Below are positions 47,582 to 56,773 of a DNA stretch of 64,000 bases, in pieces. The stretch's first letter is position 1; each line of letters starts with the position of its first letter. The position numbers and the translations under genes were made by a program. This DNA comes from Dokdonella_A sp963758365 (GTDB lineage Bacteria; Pseudomonadota; Gammaproteobacteria; Xanthomonadales; Rhodanobacteraceae). Below the pieces are notes generated by a model. It saw only the letters and a list, made by a program, of their open reading frames with translations. It did not search any database and was not told the origin of the DNA. Where the stretch lies: positions 3,391,905-3,455,904 of the forward strand of contig CAVWVB010000001.1 of the NCBI GenBank assembly GCA_963758365.1, in the 5' to 3' direction.

Positions 47582-48556
47582 TCAGCCGAAGCGGCGCAAC
47601 ACCTCTTCGATGCGCGGCATGGCCTCCGCGGCACCGGCACGCTCTGTCGACAGCGCGGCCGCACGATTCGCATGCGCGACGGCCTCGCAGAACGGACGCG
47701 CGCCGAACCGCACGCGCGCGGCGGCGAGGGCACCGCAGAACGCGTCGCCGGCGCCGGTCGTGTCGATTGCGTGCGCCGGTTCCGCACCGATGCGGTAATG
47801 CTGCTGCGGGTCGGCAAGGCGATCCGGATCGGCGTGCGACACGAAACAGCCCTGTCCGCCGAGCGTCACCACGACGGTCGCCACGCCGAGCCCGCGCGCG
47901 AGCCGGTGCAGTTCCCGATCGTCGCGCGCGGCCAGCGTCGCCGCATCGACCTGCAGGCCCGCGCAGCGCTCGAGCAGCAGCGCGAACTCGGTTTCATTCG
48001 GCACGAGGACCTCGCAGTGCGCAAGCAGCGCCGTGTCGATATCCGCGCGCATCGGCGCGGGATTCAGCACGCGCAGCAGGCCGTGGCGTCCGGCGATCTC
48101 GAACGCGGCACAGGTCGCATCGGGATTGTTCTCGAGCTGCGCGAGCAGCACGCGCGCCGACGCGAACACCGCGCTCTGCGCGCGCACGAAATCGGGATCC
48201 AGATGTTCGTTCGCGCCGAGCGCGACGACGATACGGTTCTGGCCGCTTTCCTCGACCACGATGCAGGCACTGCCGGTTGCACGGTCGTCGCGGACCTGCC
48301 AGCGCGCATCGAGGTCTTCGGCGTCGGCGAGCTGCTGCGCGGCGGCGCCGCTCGCGTCCGCACCGATCGCGCCGATGAACGCAGTCGGCGCGCCCTGGCG
48401 CGCGCATGCGATCGCCTGGTTGAGACCCTTGCCGCCGTGCGCACTGCGGAAATCATCGCCGCGCACGGTTTCGCCGGCACCCGGTGCGCGCGCGACGCGC
48501 CAGGCGTGATCCCGGTTGTAGCTGCCGACGACGATGACCTGGGCGGATGGCGGCAT
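47582..48556 (-). CDS. rbsK: Ribokinase
   Basis: A 324-residue PfkB-family sugar kinase. The N-terminal di-glycine substrate motif is HGGKGLNQA, and the C-terminal anion-hole/catalytic motif is DTTGAGDAFCGAL. The start VGSYNRDHAWRVARAPGAGET is typical of ribokinases. It phosphorylates ribose, or a related pentose or nucleoside sugar. It lies 19 bp downstream of the nucleoside permease gene on the same strand, so the two form an uptake-salvage operon. A deoxyribose or nucleoside specificity cannot be excluded. Confidence 0.85.
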   Translation of the reverse strand: MPPSAQVIVVGSYNRDHAWRVARAPGAGETVRGDDFRSAHGGKGLNQAIACARQGAPTAFIGAIGADASGAAAQQLADAEDLDARWQVRDDRATGSACIVVEESGQNRIVVALGANEHLDPDFVRAQSAVFASARVLLAQLENNPDATCAAFEIAGRHGLLRVLNPAPMRADIDTALLAHCEVLVPNETEFALLLERCAGLQVDAATLAARDDRELHRLARGLGVATVVVTLGGQGCFVSHADPDRLADPQQHYRIGAEPAHAIDTTGAGDAFCGALAAARVRFGARPFCEAVAHANRAAALSTERAGAAEAMPRIEEVLRRFG

Positions 48557-48575
48557 GGCGCTGCAGCAGGGCGTT

Positions 48576-49862
48576 TCAGATGCCGATTTCGTGCTCGAGC
48601 GCATCGCCCGGGTCGATCCGGCGCATCGCGCGCGGGTCGTGCTTGTGTTTGAACAGCAGAGCAAACAGGATCGCGACGACCAGCGCGTACAGCGCGAACG
48701 AAATCCAGATGCCGTGCCAGTCCTTGCTGCCGTCGGCACGCGTGAAGTAGCGGTCAATCACGATTCCGCTGATCGAACTGCCGAGGATCGCGCCGACGCC
48801 GTTCGTCATCAGCATGAACATGCCCTGCGCGCTCGCGCGGATCGAGGCGACGCAGCGCGTCTCGACGAACAGCGATCCGGAAATGTTGAAGAAATCGAAC
48901 GCCATGCCGTAGACGATGCACGAGAGCACGATCATCCACAGGCCGCTACCGGGATCGCCGTAGGCGAACAGGCCGAAGCGCAGGAACCATGCGAGCATGC
49001 TGATGATCATGACCCTCTTGATGCCGAAGTTGCGCAGGAAAAACGGAATCGCGAGGATGAACAACGTCTCCGATATCTGCGAGATCGACATGATGATCGC
49101 GGGATAGCGCACCGCGACGAGGCCCTGGTACGCCTCGACTTTCGCAAAGTCGTGCAGGAACGTGTCGCCGTACGCATTGGTCAGCTGCAGTGCGGCGCCG
49201 AGCAGCATCGCGAAGACGAGAAACACCGCCATCTGCGCGTCCTTGAACAGCGAGAACGAGGTCAGGCCGAGCACGTCGAGCAGCGAGGCGTTCTCGCTGC
49301 GCTTGAACAGCGGCGGACAGCGCGGCAGCGTGAACGCGTAGAGGCCGAGCACGAGCGCCGCGCCCGCCGCGACGCGGAACTGCATGCCCGACGTTTCGAG
49401 ATGCAGCAGGCTCACCGTCCACAGCGCGACAATGAAGCCGATCGTTCCCCACACGCGGATCGGCGGGTAGTCGGTGACGACATCCCTGCCTTCGCTCTTG
49501 AGCGAGGAATAGGCGACCGCGATCGCGAGCGAGATCGTCGGCATGTAGAACAGCATGCACAGCAGCATGACCCAGAACATCGTGGTCGGATCGTCGACCA
49601 GCGGCAGCGAGAACAGCACGAGGGCGCCGAGCAGGTGAAGCACGCCGTAGAGGCGTTCCGCATTCACCCAGCGGTCCGCGACCAGGCCCGCGATCGACGG
49701 CATGAACAACGCCGAGATGCCCATCGTCGAGAAGATCGCGCCGAACTGCGCGCCGGACCAGTGGCGGGTCTGGAACCACCAGGCACCGATCGTGAGCAGC
49801 CACGAACCCCAGATGAAGAACTGCAGGAAGTTCATCGCGATGAGGCGCAGCTTGATGCTCAT
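48576..49862 (-). CDS. MFS nucleoside:H+ symporter, NupG/XapB family
   Basis: A 428-residue transporter with 12 membrane helices starting MSIKLRLIAMNFLQFFIWGSWLLTIG. The initial helix, the FSTMGISALFMPSIAGLVADRWVNAERLYGVLH segment and RVWGTIGFIVALW match the nucleoside permeases NupG and XapB. It would import nucleosides with protons. The next gene is ribokinase, consistent with use of the ribose part. No nucleoside hydrolase gene is next to the pair. Confidence 0.85.
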   Translation of the reverse strand: MSIKLRLIAMNFLQFFIWGSWLLTIGAWWFQTRHWSGAQFGAIFSTMGISALFMPSIAGLVADRWVNAERLYGVLHLLGALVLFSLPLVDDPTTMFWVMLLCMLFYMPTISLAIAVAYSSLKSEGRDVVTDYPPIRVWGTIGFIVALWTVSLLHLETSGMQFRVAAGAALVLGLYAFTLPRCPPLFKRSENASLLDVLGLTSFSLFKDAQMAVFLVFAMLLGAALQLTNAYGDTFLHDFAKVEAYQGLVAVRYPAIIMSISQISETLFILAIPFFLRNFGIKRVMIISMLAWFLRFGLFAYGDPGSGLWMIVLSCIVYGMAFDFFNISGSLFVETRCVASIRASAQGMFMLMTNGVGAILGSSISGIVIDRYFTRADGSKDWHGIWISFALYALVVAILFALLFKHKHDPRAMRRIDPGDALEHEIGI

Positions 49863-50292
49863 GAGCGGCGGGTCCTGACGGGCGGTCGGTGCGGCAAGGG
49901 TCCGGTCGGGCCCGGGGCACGGAATCGAGAATACGCGGGCGCGGCCGGGTCACCGCAGATAAAAGCGGATTCGTCCGGTGGTGGCCGCGCGAGCGTGGCG
50001 GTGCACACGCGCTGCAAGCCGATACGGCCCTGCAGTTCGCAGCGACGAGGGCCGCGCGGACGCGGGCGCCAGAGCGCTTTCGGCATCGGTCGATCTCCTC
50101 GCGCGAGCGCATCCGCGCACGCGGCGCAGCCTAGTTCAGCAGCAAAGCACCGCGCAAGGCAGCGTGCCGCACGTCCGCCGCGCACGCGATGACGCATGGC
50201 GGTCCATCGCGTCGCGTCCTATATGCTTGCGGAGGGACGTCGGCCGGAAACACGCGGTCGCTCGCGTCGGCACACATCGGAGGCCTCGACTC
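49863..50292. other. 430-bp divergent promoter region without a gene
   Basis: This spacer separates the nucleoside permease (-) from the LtaS-like gene (+). Short overlapping open frames here are Arg/Ala-rich and lack ribosome sites, so they are not accepted. A TATATGC-like -10 stretch lies near 50220. Nothing else stands out. Confidence 0.5.
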
Positions 50293-52059
50293 ATGTCGGA
50301 TCAACACAAGACAGGCGCCGGTTCGCGAGGCCCCGGATGGGCGGTCGCGCTGCTCGCCTACGTGATCGTGGTGTTCGTGCTGTCGGCCGGCGTCGTGGCC
50401 CGCTACGACCCGGCGTTTGCGGCAGCCGGTGCGAGCGTTGCGGCACCGGGCACGCTGGCGCTCAACGCGATTCCGCTCACGATCTTCGTGGTCCTGCTGC
50501 TCGGCCTGACCCGCCGGCCGCTGTTCTCGCTCGGATTGGGCCTGCTCGTCGCCTATGCGCTGTATGCGATCAACGCGATCAAGCTCGATCTGCTGGATAC
50601 GCCGGTGCTGCCCGCGGACATCGTCCTGCTCGCCCACCTCGGCGACGGCGGCAAGCTGCTCGCGCACTATCTGCCGCGTTCGGGGTGGATCAAGCCGGTC
50701 ATTGCGCTGGCGGTGCTGCTGGTCGCGCTGGTCGTCGAGCGTCCGTGGCGCCGCCTGCGCGGCTCGCGCCGGGCCCTGCTGCTCGCAGCGACGCTCGCGC
50801 TCGGCGCGAGTCTCGTCGCGGGCACGCGTCCGTGGCCGCATGTCTACTCGGCGGACGCGGCCGACTTCGAGACCTGGTCGCCGACCAAGTCCGCCCGCAA
50901 GGGCGGACTGACCGTGACCATGCTGCGCTATGCCTGGAGCATGAACTTCGCCCTGCCCGAGGCGGACCACGCAGCGGCGTTGCGTGTCGTGAGCAGTCAT
51001 CCGATGGCGCCGGTGAAGGACGACCCGAACGCGACGCTGCCCGACATCATCGTGCTGCAAAGCGAGTCGTTCTTCGATCCGGCACGCCTGCGCGGCCTGC
51101 AGCCCGACCAGCTCCTGCCCGATTTCCGGCGCCTCGCGGCGGTGTCGCGCCACGGCGATCTGTGGGTCCCGACCTACGGCGGCGGCACGATCCGCACCGA
51201 GTTCGAGGTCCTGACCGGCATCGCGATGCGCTATTTCATGCCGGTGCAGTACCCGTATTTCCGCCTCACCGCGAAAGCGATTCCGAGCCTGGCCAGCGTG
51301 CTGGCGGACAAGGGCTACCAGACCATCGCGGTGCACCCGCACGCGCGCGCTTTCTGGAATCGCGCGAGTGCACTCGCGCACATGGGTTTTGCGAGTTTCG
51401 ACGCGGTCGAGGATTTCGGCAAGGCGGAGCGCGTCGGCTACTACATCAGCGACGATGCGCTCGTCGACCATATGCTCGCGCGGCTCGATGCGGCGCACGG
51501 CCCGGTCTTCCTGTTCGCGATCAGCATGGAGAATCACGGGCCGTACGCGAACTTTCCGAACGCGGATGCGTCGCGCCTCGCCGGGCAGCCGTTGCCGGCT
51601 GGACTGAGCAGCGACGAGGCGGATCGCCTGCGCGGCTATCTCTATCACCTCGAGGATGCCGATCGCGCGCTGGGGCGCCTCGCCGACGCGCTGCAGAAGC
51701 GCCCGCGTCGCAGCCTGCTGCTGTTCTACGGCGATCACCTGCCCGCGCTGCCGCGGATCTATGACCGGGTCGGCTTCGACGATGCGGCGACCCCGTACGA
51801 GGAGCCGGTGCCGTGGCTGCTGTTCGATACCGCGCACGCGGCAGTGGCGCCGGCCAGCGAAGCGACCGCGGCGTTCTATCTGCCGGCCCTGCTGCTCGAC
51901 AGTGCCGGCATCGACGACGACGGCTACTTCCATCTGCTCGAAAGCCTGCGCCGCGAGGACCGCCCGGCGCGCAACTGGACTCCAGCCGACGATGATGGCC
52001 TGCGCGCAATCATGCTGCTGCGTCAGCAGGGAGCGTTCGGCGCCCTGCAGAAGAAGTAG
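50293..52059 (+). CDS. LTA synthase/phosphoglycerol transferase-like sulfatase-fold membrane enzyme
   Basis: A 588-residue protein. Four or five N-terminal helices (about residues 15-175) anchor a periplasmic alkaline-phosphatase-superfamily domain. Catalytic-type residues are visible: Glu in LQSESFFD, the nucleophile Thr in GGGTIRTEFE, His in HPHARAFWNR, SMENHGPY, and Asp/His in YGDHLPALP. In Gram-negatives such enzymes transfer phosphoglycerol to periplasmic glucans (OpgB) or phosphoethanolamine to glycolipids. The acceptor is not clear. The long frame starts at 49978, but the helices begin after the ATG at 50293. Confidence 0.82.
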   Translation: MSDQHKTGAGSRGPGWAVALLAYVIVVFVLSAGVVARYDPAFAAAGASVAAPGTLALNAIPLTIFVVLLLGLTRRPLFSLGLGLLVAYALYAINAIKLDLLDTPVLPADIVLLAHLGDGGKLLAHYLPRSGWIKPVIALAVLLVALVVERPWRRLRGSRRALLLAATLALGASLVAGTRPWPHVYSADAADFETWSPTKSARKGGLTVTMLRYAWSMNFALPEADHAAALRVVSSHPMAPVKDDPNATLPDIIVLQSESFFDPARLRGLQPDQLLPDFRRLAAVSRHGDLWVPTYGGGTIRTEFEVLTGIAMRYFMPVQYPYFRLTAKAIPSLASVLADKGYQTIAVHPHARAFWNRASALAHMGFASFDAVEDFGKAERVGYYISDDALVDHMLARLDAAHGPVFLFAISMENHGPYANFPNADASRLAGQPLPAGLSSDEADRLRGYLYHLEDADRALGRLADALQKRPRRSLLLFYGDHLPALPRIYDRVGFDDAATPYEEPVPWLLFDTAHAAVAPASEATAAFYLPALLLDSAGIDDDGYFHLLESLRREDRPARNWTPADDDGLRAIMLLRQQGAFGALQKK

Positions 52060-52140
52060 CGGCGCTGCAGGCCGGTCCTTGCACGGCGGCTGCAGCGCCG
52101 TGCCTCGATGGACGAGGTGGGCCTCGGCCCGCCGAGGCCC
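52060..52140. terminator. Two tandem hairpins after the LtaS-like gene
   Basis: Directly after the stop codon lies an 11-bp perfect stem CGGCGCTGCAG / CTGCAGCGCCG (52060-52070 and 52090-52100). A second 9-bp stem GGGCCTCGG / CCGAGGCCC with a 4-base loop follows at 52119-52140. Neither has a T-run. They are probably transcript-end structures for the LtaS-like gene. Confidence 0.45.
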
Positions 52141-52275
52141 CTGCGATCGTGTGGCGTTCCGAAGCGGCCCGGTCCGCACGAAAACGTCGCGCGTCCGCCG
52201 CGGCGCGGCGCCGCGATCGGCAAGCACGCGGGCTTGCGGGTAAAGTCGCGGCAACCGACGCCATCATCGAACGCC

Positions 52276-52926
52276 ATGCTGCAGATCAAGGGCCTGTTCC
52301 CGGTTCCGTTCGGCTACGACCAGCACCCCGAACCCGAGCGCCTGAACGACGCGCTGCGCGTGCTGTTCCTCGCGCGCGAGCGCGAGGGTGCGCGCCACGC
52401 GAACCCCGGCCCGATCACGTTGCGCAACCGCGAAGTATTCGAGAGCCACTTCCACCTGTTTGCATGGCCCGAGCCCGAGGTCGTCGAGCTGCGCGACTTC
52501 TGCCTGTCGCGCGTCGTGCAGATCGTTGCCGAACTCAACAGTTACGACGCGGCCACGCGCGCGCGCCTGCAAGCGCGCACCGACGCGTGGTTCCACGTGA
52601 CCCGCCGCGGCGGCTTCTTCGGCGTGCACAACCATCCGCTCGCGAGCTGGTCGGGCGTCTACTGCGTGACGCCCGGCCGGCACGACGCGGACCAGCCCGA
52701 CAGCGGGCTGCTCAACTTCATCCATCCGCATGTCGGCCAGGCGATGTACGTCGATGCCGGCAACGAACGCCTCAAGCAGCCGTTCGGGATCCAGAACTAC
52801 GGGTTGTCGCTGCTGCCGGGTCAGCTCGTACTGTTCCCGTCGTGGCTGCTGCATCAGGTGCTGCCGTTCTACGGCGAGGGCGAGCGCATCACGGTCGCGT
52901 TCAACTGCGCGGTCAGCCTGCGCTGA
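52276..52926 (+). CDS. Putative 2OG-Fe(II) oxygenase (TIGR02466-like)
   Basis: A 216-residue soluble protein. The pattern FHVTRRGGFFGVHNHPLASWSGVYCV, then LLNFIHPH, LLPGQLVLFPSWLLHQVLPF and ERITVAFNCAV matches the small 2OG-Fe(II) oxygenase family with motif HxHxxxxxSGVYYV. Here the first position reads HNH. The second histidine in SWLLHQV completes the iron site, and Arg in ERITVAFN would bind 2-oxoglutarate. The substrate is unknown. ATG 52276 is chosen; the upstream frame to 52108 overlaps hairpins. Confidence 0.75.
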   Translation: MLQIKGLFPVPFGYDQHPEPERLNDALRVLFLAREREGARHANPGPITLRNREVFESHFHLFAWPEPEVVELRDFCLSRVVQIVAELNSYDAATRARLQARTDAWFHVTRRGGFFGVHNHPLASWSGVYCVTPGRHDADQPDSGLLNFIHPHVGQAMYVDAGNERLKQPFGIQNYGLSLLPGQLVLFPSWLLHQVLPFYGEGERITVAFNCAVSLR

Positions 52927-53053
52927 GACGGCGCTCGCCGCACCGCGCCGGACACGCCGAGGTCGTCCGGTCAGCCCAGCGGCTGCCGCTCGAGCGCCCC
53001 GCAGTCGGCATCCAGACGGTTCCGCGACGCGATCGTGCAGCGGACCCGCCTGC

Positions 53054-53059
53054 TACAAT
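53054..53059 (+). promoter_or_regulatory. Candidate -10 element before the indolepyruvate oxidoreductase gene
   Basis: TACAAT stands 38 bases before the ATG at 53097, in an otherwise GC-rich spacer, with a purine start site plausible about 7-10 bases later. No good -35 hexamer is visible, so only the -10 box is proposed. Confidence 0.35.
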
Positions 53060-53096
53060 TCCGCTCTTCCCTTGAGCCTCTCGAGCGGTATCCGCC

Positions 53097-56000
53097 ATGT
53101 CCGTTCCCGCCAGCGCGCACGTGCCCGTCCTCGACCGCCCGCCGTTCGACGATACGTACACGCTCGAACACAAGTACACGCGCGCGCAAGGCCGCATCTA
53201 CCTGTCCGGCGTGCAGGCGCTGGTGCGGTTGCCGCTGATGCAGCAGATGCGCGATCGCGCGGCCGGCCTCGATACCGCGGGATTCATCTCCGGCTATCGC
53301 GGATCGCCGCTCGGCGGCTTCGATCTGGAATTGTGGAAGGCGAAGAAACACCTCGAGGCCGCGAACATCGAGTTCCAGCCCGGCCTCAACGAAGACCTCG
53401 GCGCGACCATGGTCTGGGGCACGCAGCAGGCGAACCTGTTCCCGGGCGCGAAGTACGACGGCGTGTTCGCGATGTGGTACGGCAAGGGCCCCGGCGTGGA
53501 CCGCTGCGGCGACGTTTTCAAGCACGCCAATGCGGCTGGCAGCGGCCGGCATGGCGGCGTGCTCGCGCTCGCGGCCGACGACCATGCGTGTCGTTCATCG
53601 ACGCTGCCGCATGGCAGCGAACTCGAATTCGTCTCGGCGATGATGCCCGTGCTCAACCCCGCGGGCGTCCAGGACATCCTCGACATGGGCCTGCTCGGCT
53701 GGGCGATGTCGCGCTTCACCGGGCGCTGGGTCGGTTTCAAGACGATCGCCGAGACCGTCGAATCGTCGGCCAGCGTCAACGTCGATCCGCACCAGCTCGA
53801 GATCGTGCTGCCCGAAGACTTCGCGTTGCCGCCGGGCGGACTCAACATCCGCTGGCCGGATCCGCCGCTGGACCAGGAAATGCGCCTGCACCAGTACGCG
53901 GTGCTGGCCGCGACCGCGTTCGCACGCGCGAACCGCATCGACAGGGTCGTGATCGACTCGCCGCGCGCGCGGCTTGGCATCGTGACCACGGGCAAGAGCT
54001 ACCTCGACGTTCTGCAGGCACTCGAATATCTCGGCATCAGCGCGCGCGACGCGCGCGAGATCGGCATCCGCGTGTACAAGGTCGGCATGAGCTGGCCGCT
54101 CGAGCCGGTCGGCATCCGCGAGTTCGCGCGCGGCCTCGAGGACATCATCGTGGTCGAGGAGAAGCGCTCGTTCATCGAGTCGCAGATGAAGGAGTCGATG
54201 TACAACTGGCCCGAACAGCGGCGCCCGCACATCGTCGGCAAGTACGACGAAGCCGGCCACTGGATCCTGCCGAGCACGAACGAACTGACCCCGGCGATGA
54301 TCGCGCTGGTGATCGCCAAGCGGCTCGCGCGCTTCTTCACCAGCGAGGCGATCACCTCGCGCGTGGCCTGGATCGAGGCCAAGGAACACGAACTGACCCT
54401 GCCACGTGCGAACTTCCCGCGCGCCGCGCATTACTGTTCGGGTTGCCCGCACAATACCTCGACCGCGGTGCCCGAGGGCTCGCGCGCGCTCGCCGGCATC
54501 GGCTGCCATTACATGGTCACCTGGATGGACCGGCGCACCGAGACGTTCACGCAGATGGGCGGCGAGGGTGCGACCTGGTGCGGCCAGGCGCCGTTCACCG
54601 AGACGCCGCACGTGTTCCAGAACCTCGGCGACGGCACCTATTTCCACTCCGGTTCGCTCGCGGTGCGCCAGGCGATCGCCGCGAAGGTCAACATCACCTA
54701 CAAGATCCTCTACAACGACGCGGTCGCGATGACCGGCGGCCAGCCCGTCGACGGCACCCTGACCGTGCCCGACATCGCCGCGCAGATGCGCGCGGAAGGC
54801 GTCGAGACGATTGTCGTGATGAGCGACGACATCGAGAAATGGAACAGGCCGGAAATTTTCCCGGCCGGCGTCGAGTTCATCCACCGCGACGAGCTCGACG
54901 CGGTGCAGAAACGCCTGCGTGAGGTCAAGGGCACCAGCGTGCTGATCTACGACCAGACCTGCGCGACCGAAAAGCGGCGCCGGCGCAAGCGCGGCAAGCT
55001 CGCCGATCCCGCCAAGCGCATCTTCATCAACTCGCTGGTCTGCGAAGGCTGCGGCGACTGCGGCGAGAAATCGTTCTGCGTGTCGGTGCTGCCCAAGGAA
55101 ACCGAGTACGGACGCAAGCGCGAGATCGACCAGTCGAGCTGCAACAAGGACTATTCCTGCGTGAAGGGCTTCTGCCCGAGCTTCGTCACGGTCAAGGGCG
55201 GCGGCCTGAGGAAAAACAAGGGCAGGGTCGAAGTCGACTTCGCGAGCCTGCCGCCGCCCGTGGTCGCGACCGACCTCGCGCAGCCGTGGAACATCCTCGT
55301 GACCGGCATCGGCGGCACCGGCGTGGTCACGATCGGCGCGCTGATCGGCATGGCCGCGCATCTCGAAGGCAAGGGCAGCACCGTGCTCGACCAGACCGGC
55401 CTCGCGCAGAAGGGCGGCGCGGTGACCTGCCACCTGCGCATCGCGAAATCGCCCGACGCGATCCATGCGGTACGCATCGCGGCCGGCGAGGCCGATCTCG
55501 TGCTCGGCTGCGACATGGTCGTGGTCAACGACTATTGGGCGTTGTCGAAGATCCGCGCGCGCCGCTCGCATGTGCTGCTCAATACCTACGAGGCGATGCC
55601 CGGCACGTTCACGATGAAACCCGATCTCGCGTTTCCCGCGCGCGAGATCATCGACGCGGTGAAGACCGCGCTCGACGGCGAGTCGCCCGAACTCGTCGAT
55701 GCGACTGCGCTCGCGACCGCGCTGCTCGGCGACACGATCGCGGCCAACCTGTTCATGCTCGGCCATGCATGGCAGAAAGGCTGGGTGCCGCTTTCGCTCG
55801 CTGCGCTGATGCGCGCGATCGAACTCAACGCGGCCGCGGTCGAGATGAACAAGACCGCGTTCAACTGGGGGCGCATGGCCGCGCATGACATCGACCGCGT
55901 GCGCGCCGCAGCGCGCGCGGCTTCCCCCGCGCACCGGACCCTCGCTCCGGGCTCCGTCACGCAGGGAGAGGAGTCCGCGGCGTTGCCGCTCGACGATGCG

Positions 56001-56666
56001 ACGCTCAGCACAACGCTCGACGAACAGATCGCGCGTCGCATCGCGTTCCTGACCGACTACCAGAACGCCGCGTACGCGCAGCAGTACAGGATTCTGGTCG
56101 ACCAGGTGCGCGCTGCCGAACAGCAGAAAGCGCCGGGCTTCTGCACGCTGACCGCGGCGGTCGCGCGCTATGCATTCAAGCTGATGGCGTACAAGGACGA
56201 ATACGAGGTTGCACGGCTGTATACGACGGGCGACTTCGAGAAACGCATCCGCGACACCTTCGACGGCGACTTCAAGCTGCATTTCAACCTCGCCCCGCCC
56301 CTGTTCGCGAAGAAGGACGCCGATGGCCATCTCACCAAGGCCGAGTACGGACCGTGGGTGTTCAGGGCATTCGGCGTGCTCGCGAAGCTGCGCGGCCTGC
56401 GCGGCAGCGCGTTAGACGTGTTCGGCTACAGCGCCGAGCGCCGCATGGAGCGGCGCCTGATCAGCGACTATCGCGCGACGATCGACGAGCTGATCGCGGG
56501 ACTCGACCACGACAACCACGCGCTCGCCGTCGAGATCGCAAGCGTGCCCGAACAGATCCGCGGCTACGGTCATGTCAAGGAACGCCATCTCGCCGCCGCG
56601 ATGACCCGCGAGCAGGACCTGCTCGCGGCGTGGCGCAATCCGTCTCCCGCGCGCGCCGTCGCCTAG
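53097..56666 (+). CDS. Indolepyruvate:ferredoxin oxidoreductase, fused α-γ form
   Basis: A 1189-residue single-chain oxidoreductase. The N-terminal two-thirds is the TPP-binding α part: GFISGYRGSPLGG, then CSGCPHNTS near residue 443, GIGCHYMV and GDGTYFHSG. A cysteine-rich block (LVCEGCGDCGEKSFC..., then SSCNKDYSCVKGFCPSF) should bind iron-sulfur clusters. The C-terminal part (from about 720) is the γ subunit, with VTGIGGTGVVTIGALIG. It oxidatively decarboxylates aryl pyruvates from amino-acid transamination to acyl-CoA. The one-piece form is typical of proteobacteria, unlike the archaeal IorA/IorB pair. Electrons go to ferredoxin or a quinone system. Confidence 0.92.
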   Translation: MSVPASAHVPVLDRPPFDDTYTLEHKYTRAQGRIYLSGVQALVRLPLMQQMRDRAAGLDTAGFISGYRGSPLGGFDLELWKAKKHLEAANIEFQPGLNEDLGATMVWGTQQANLFPGAKYDGVFAMWYGKGPGVDRCGDVFKHANAAGSGRHGGVLALAADDHACRSSTLPHGSELEFVSAMMPVLNPAGVQDILDMGLLGWAMSRFTGRWVGFKTIAETVESSASVNVDPHQLEIVLPEDFALPPGGLNIRWPDPPLDQEMRLHQYAVLAATAFARANRIDRVVIDSPRARLGIVTTGKSYLDVLQALEYLGISARDAREIGIRVYKVGMSWPLEPVGIREFARGLEDIIVVEEKRSFIESQMKESMYNWPEQRRPHIVGKYDEAGHWILPSTNELTPAMIALVIAKRLARFFTSEAITSRVAWIEAKEHELTLPRANFPRAAHYCSGCPHNTSTAVPEGSRALAGIGCHYMVTWMDRRTETFTQMGGEGATWCGQAPFTETPHVFQNLGDGTYFHSGSLAVRQAIAAKVNITYKILYNDAVAMTGGQPVDGTLTVPDIAAQMRAEGVETIVVMSDDIEKWNRPEIFPAGVEFIHRDELDAVQKRLREVKGTSVLIYDQTCATEKRRRRKRGKLADPAKRIFINSLVCEGCGDCGEKSFCVSVLPKETEYGRKREIDQSSCNKDYSCVKGFCPSFVTVKGGGLRKNKGRVEVDFASLPPPVVATDLAQPWNILVTGIGGTGVVTIGALIGMAAHLEGKGSTVLDQTGLAQKGGAVTCHLRIAKSPDAIHAVRIAAGEADLVLGCDMVVVNDYWALSKIRARRSHVLLNTYEAMPGTFTMKPDLAFPAREIIDAVKTALDGESPELVDATALATALLGDTIAANLFMLGHAWQKGWVPLSLAALMRAIELNAAAVEMNKTAFNWGRMAAHDIDRVRAAARAASPAHRTLAPGSVTQGEESAALPLDDATLSTTLDEQIARRIAFLTDYQNAAYAQQYRILVDQVRAAEQQKAPGFCTLTAAVARYAFKLMAYKDEYEVARLYTTGDFEKRIRDTFDGDFKLHFNLAPPLFAKKDADGHLTKAEYGPWVFRAFGVLAKLRGLRGSALDVFGYSAERRMERRLISDYRATIDELIAGLDHDNHALAVEIASVPEQIRGYGHVKERHLAAAMTREQDLLAAWRNPSPARAVA

Positions 56667-56773
56667 AGCCGCGCAGGATTTCGGCGCGCGGCGGCCACGC
56701 GGGCAATGCGCGCGCTGGACGCGACGCACCCTGGCGGGCACCATGAGAGGTTGCCCGCGAGCTTTCATTCCGC

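Noticed and set aside
53595..56330. A 911-codon minus-strand frame, and a 1052-codon one at 56765-59923
   Set aside because: Both are antisense to clearly homologous genes (indolepyruvate oxidoreductase, SNF2 helicase) and show no family features.
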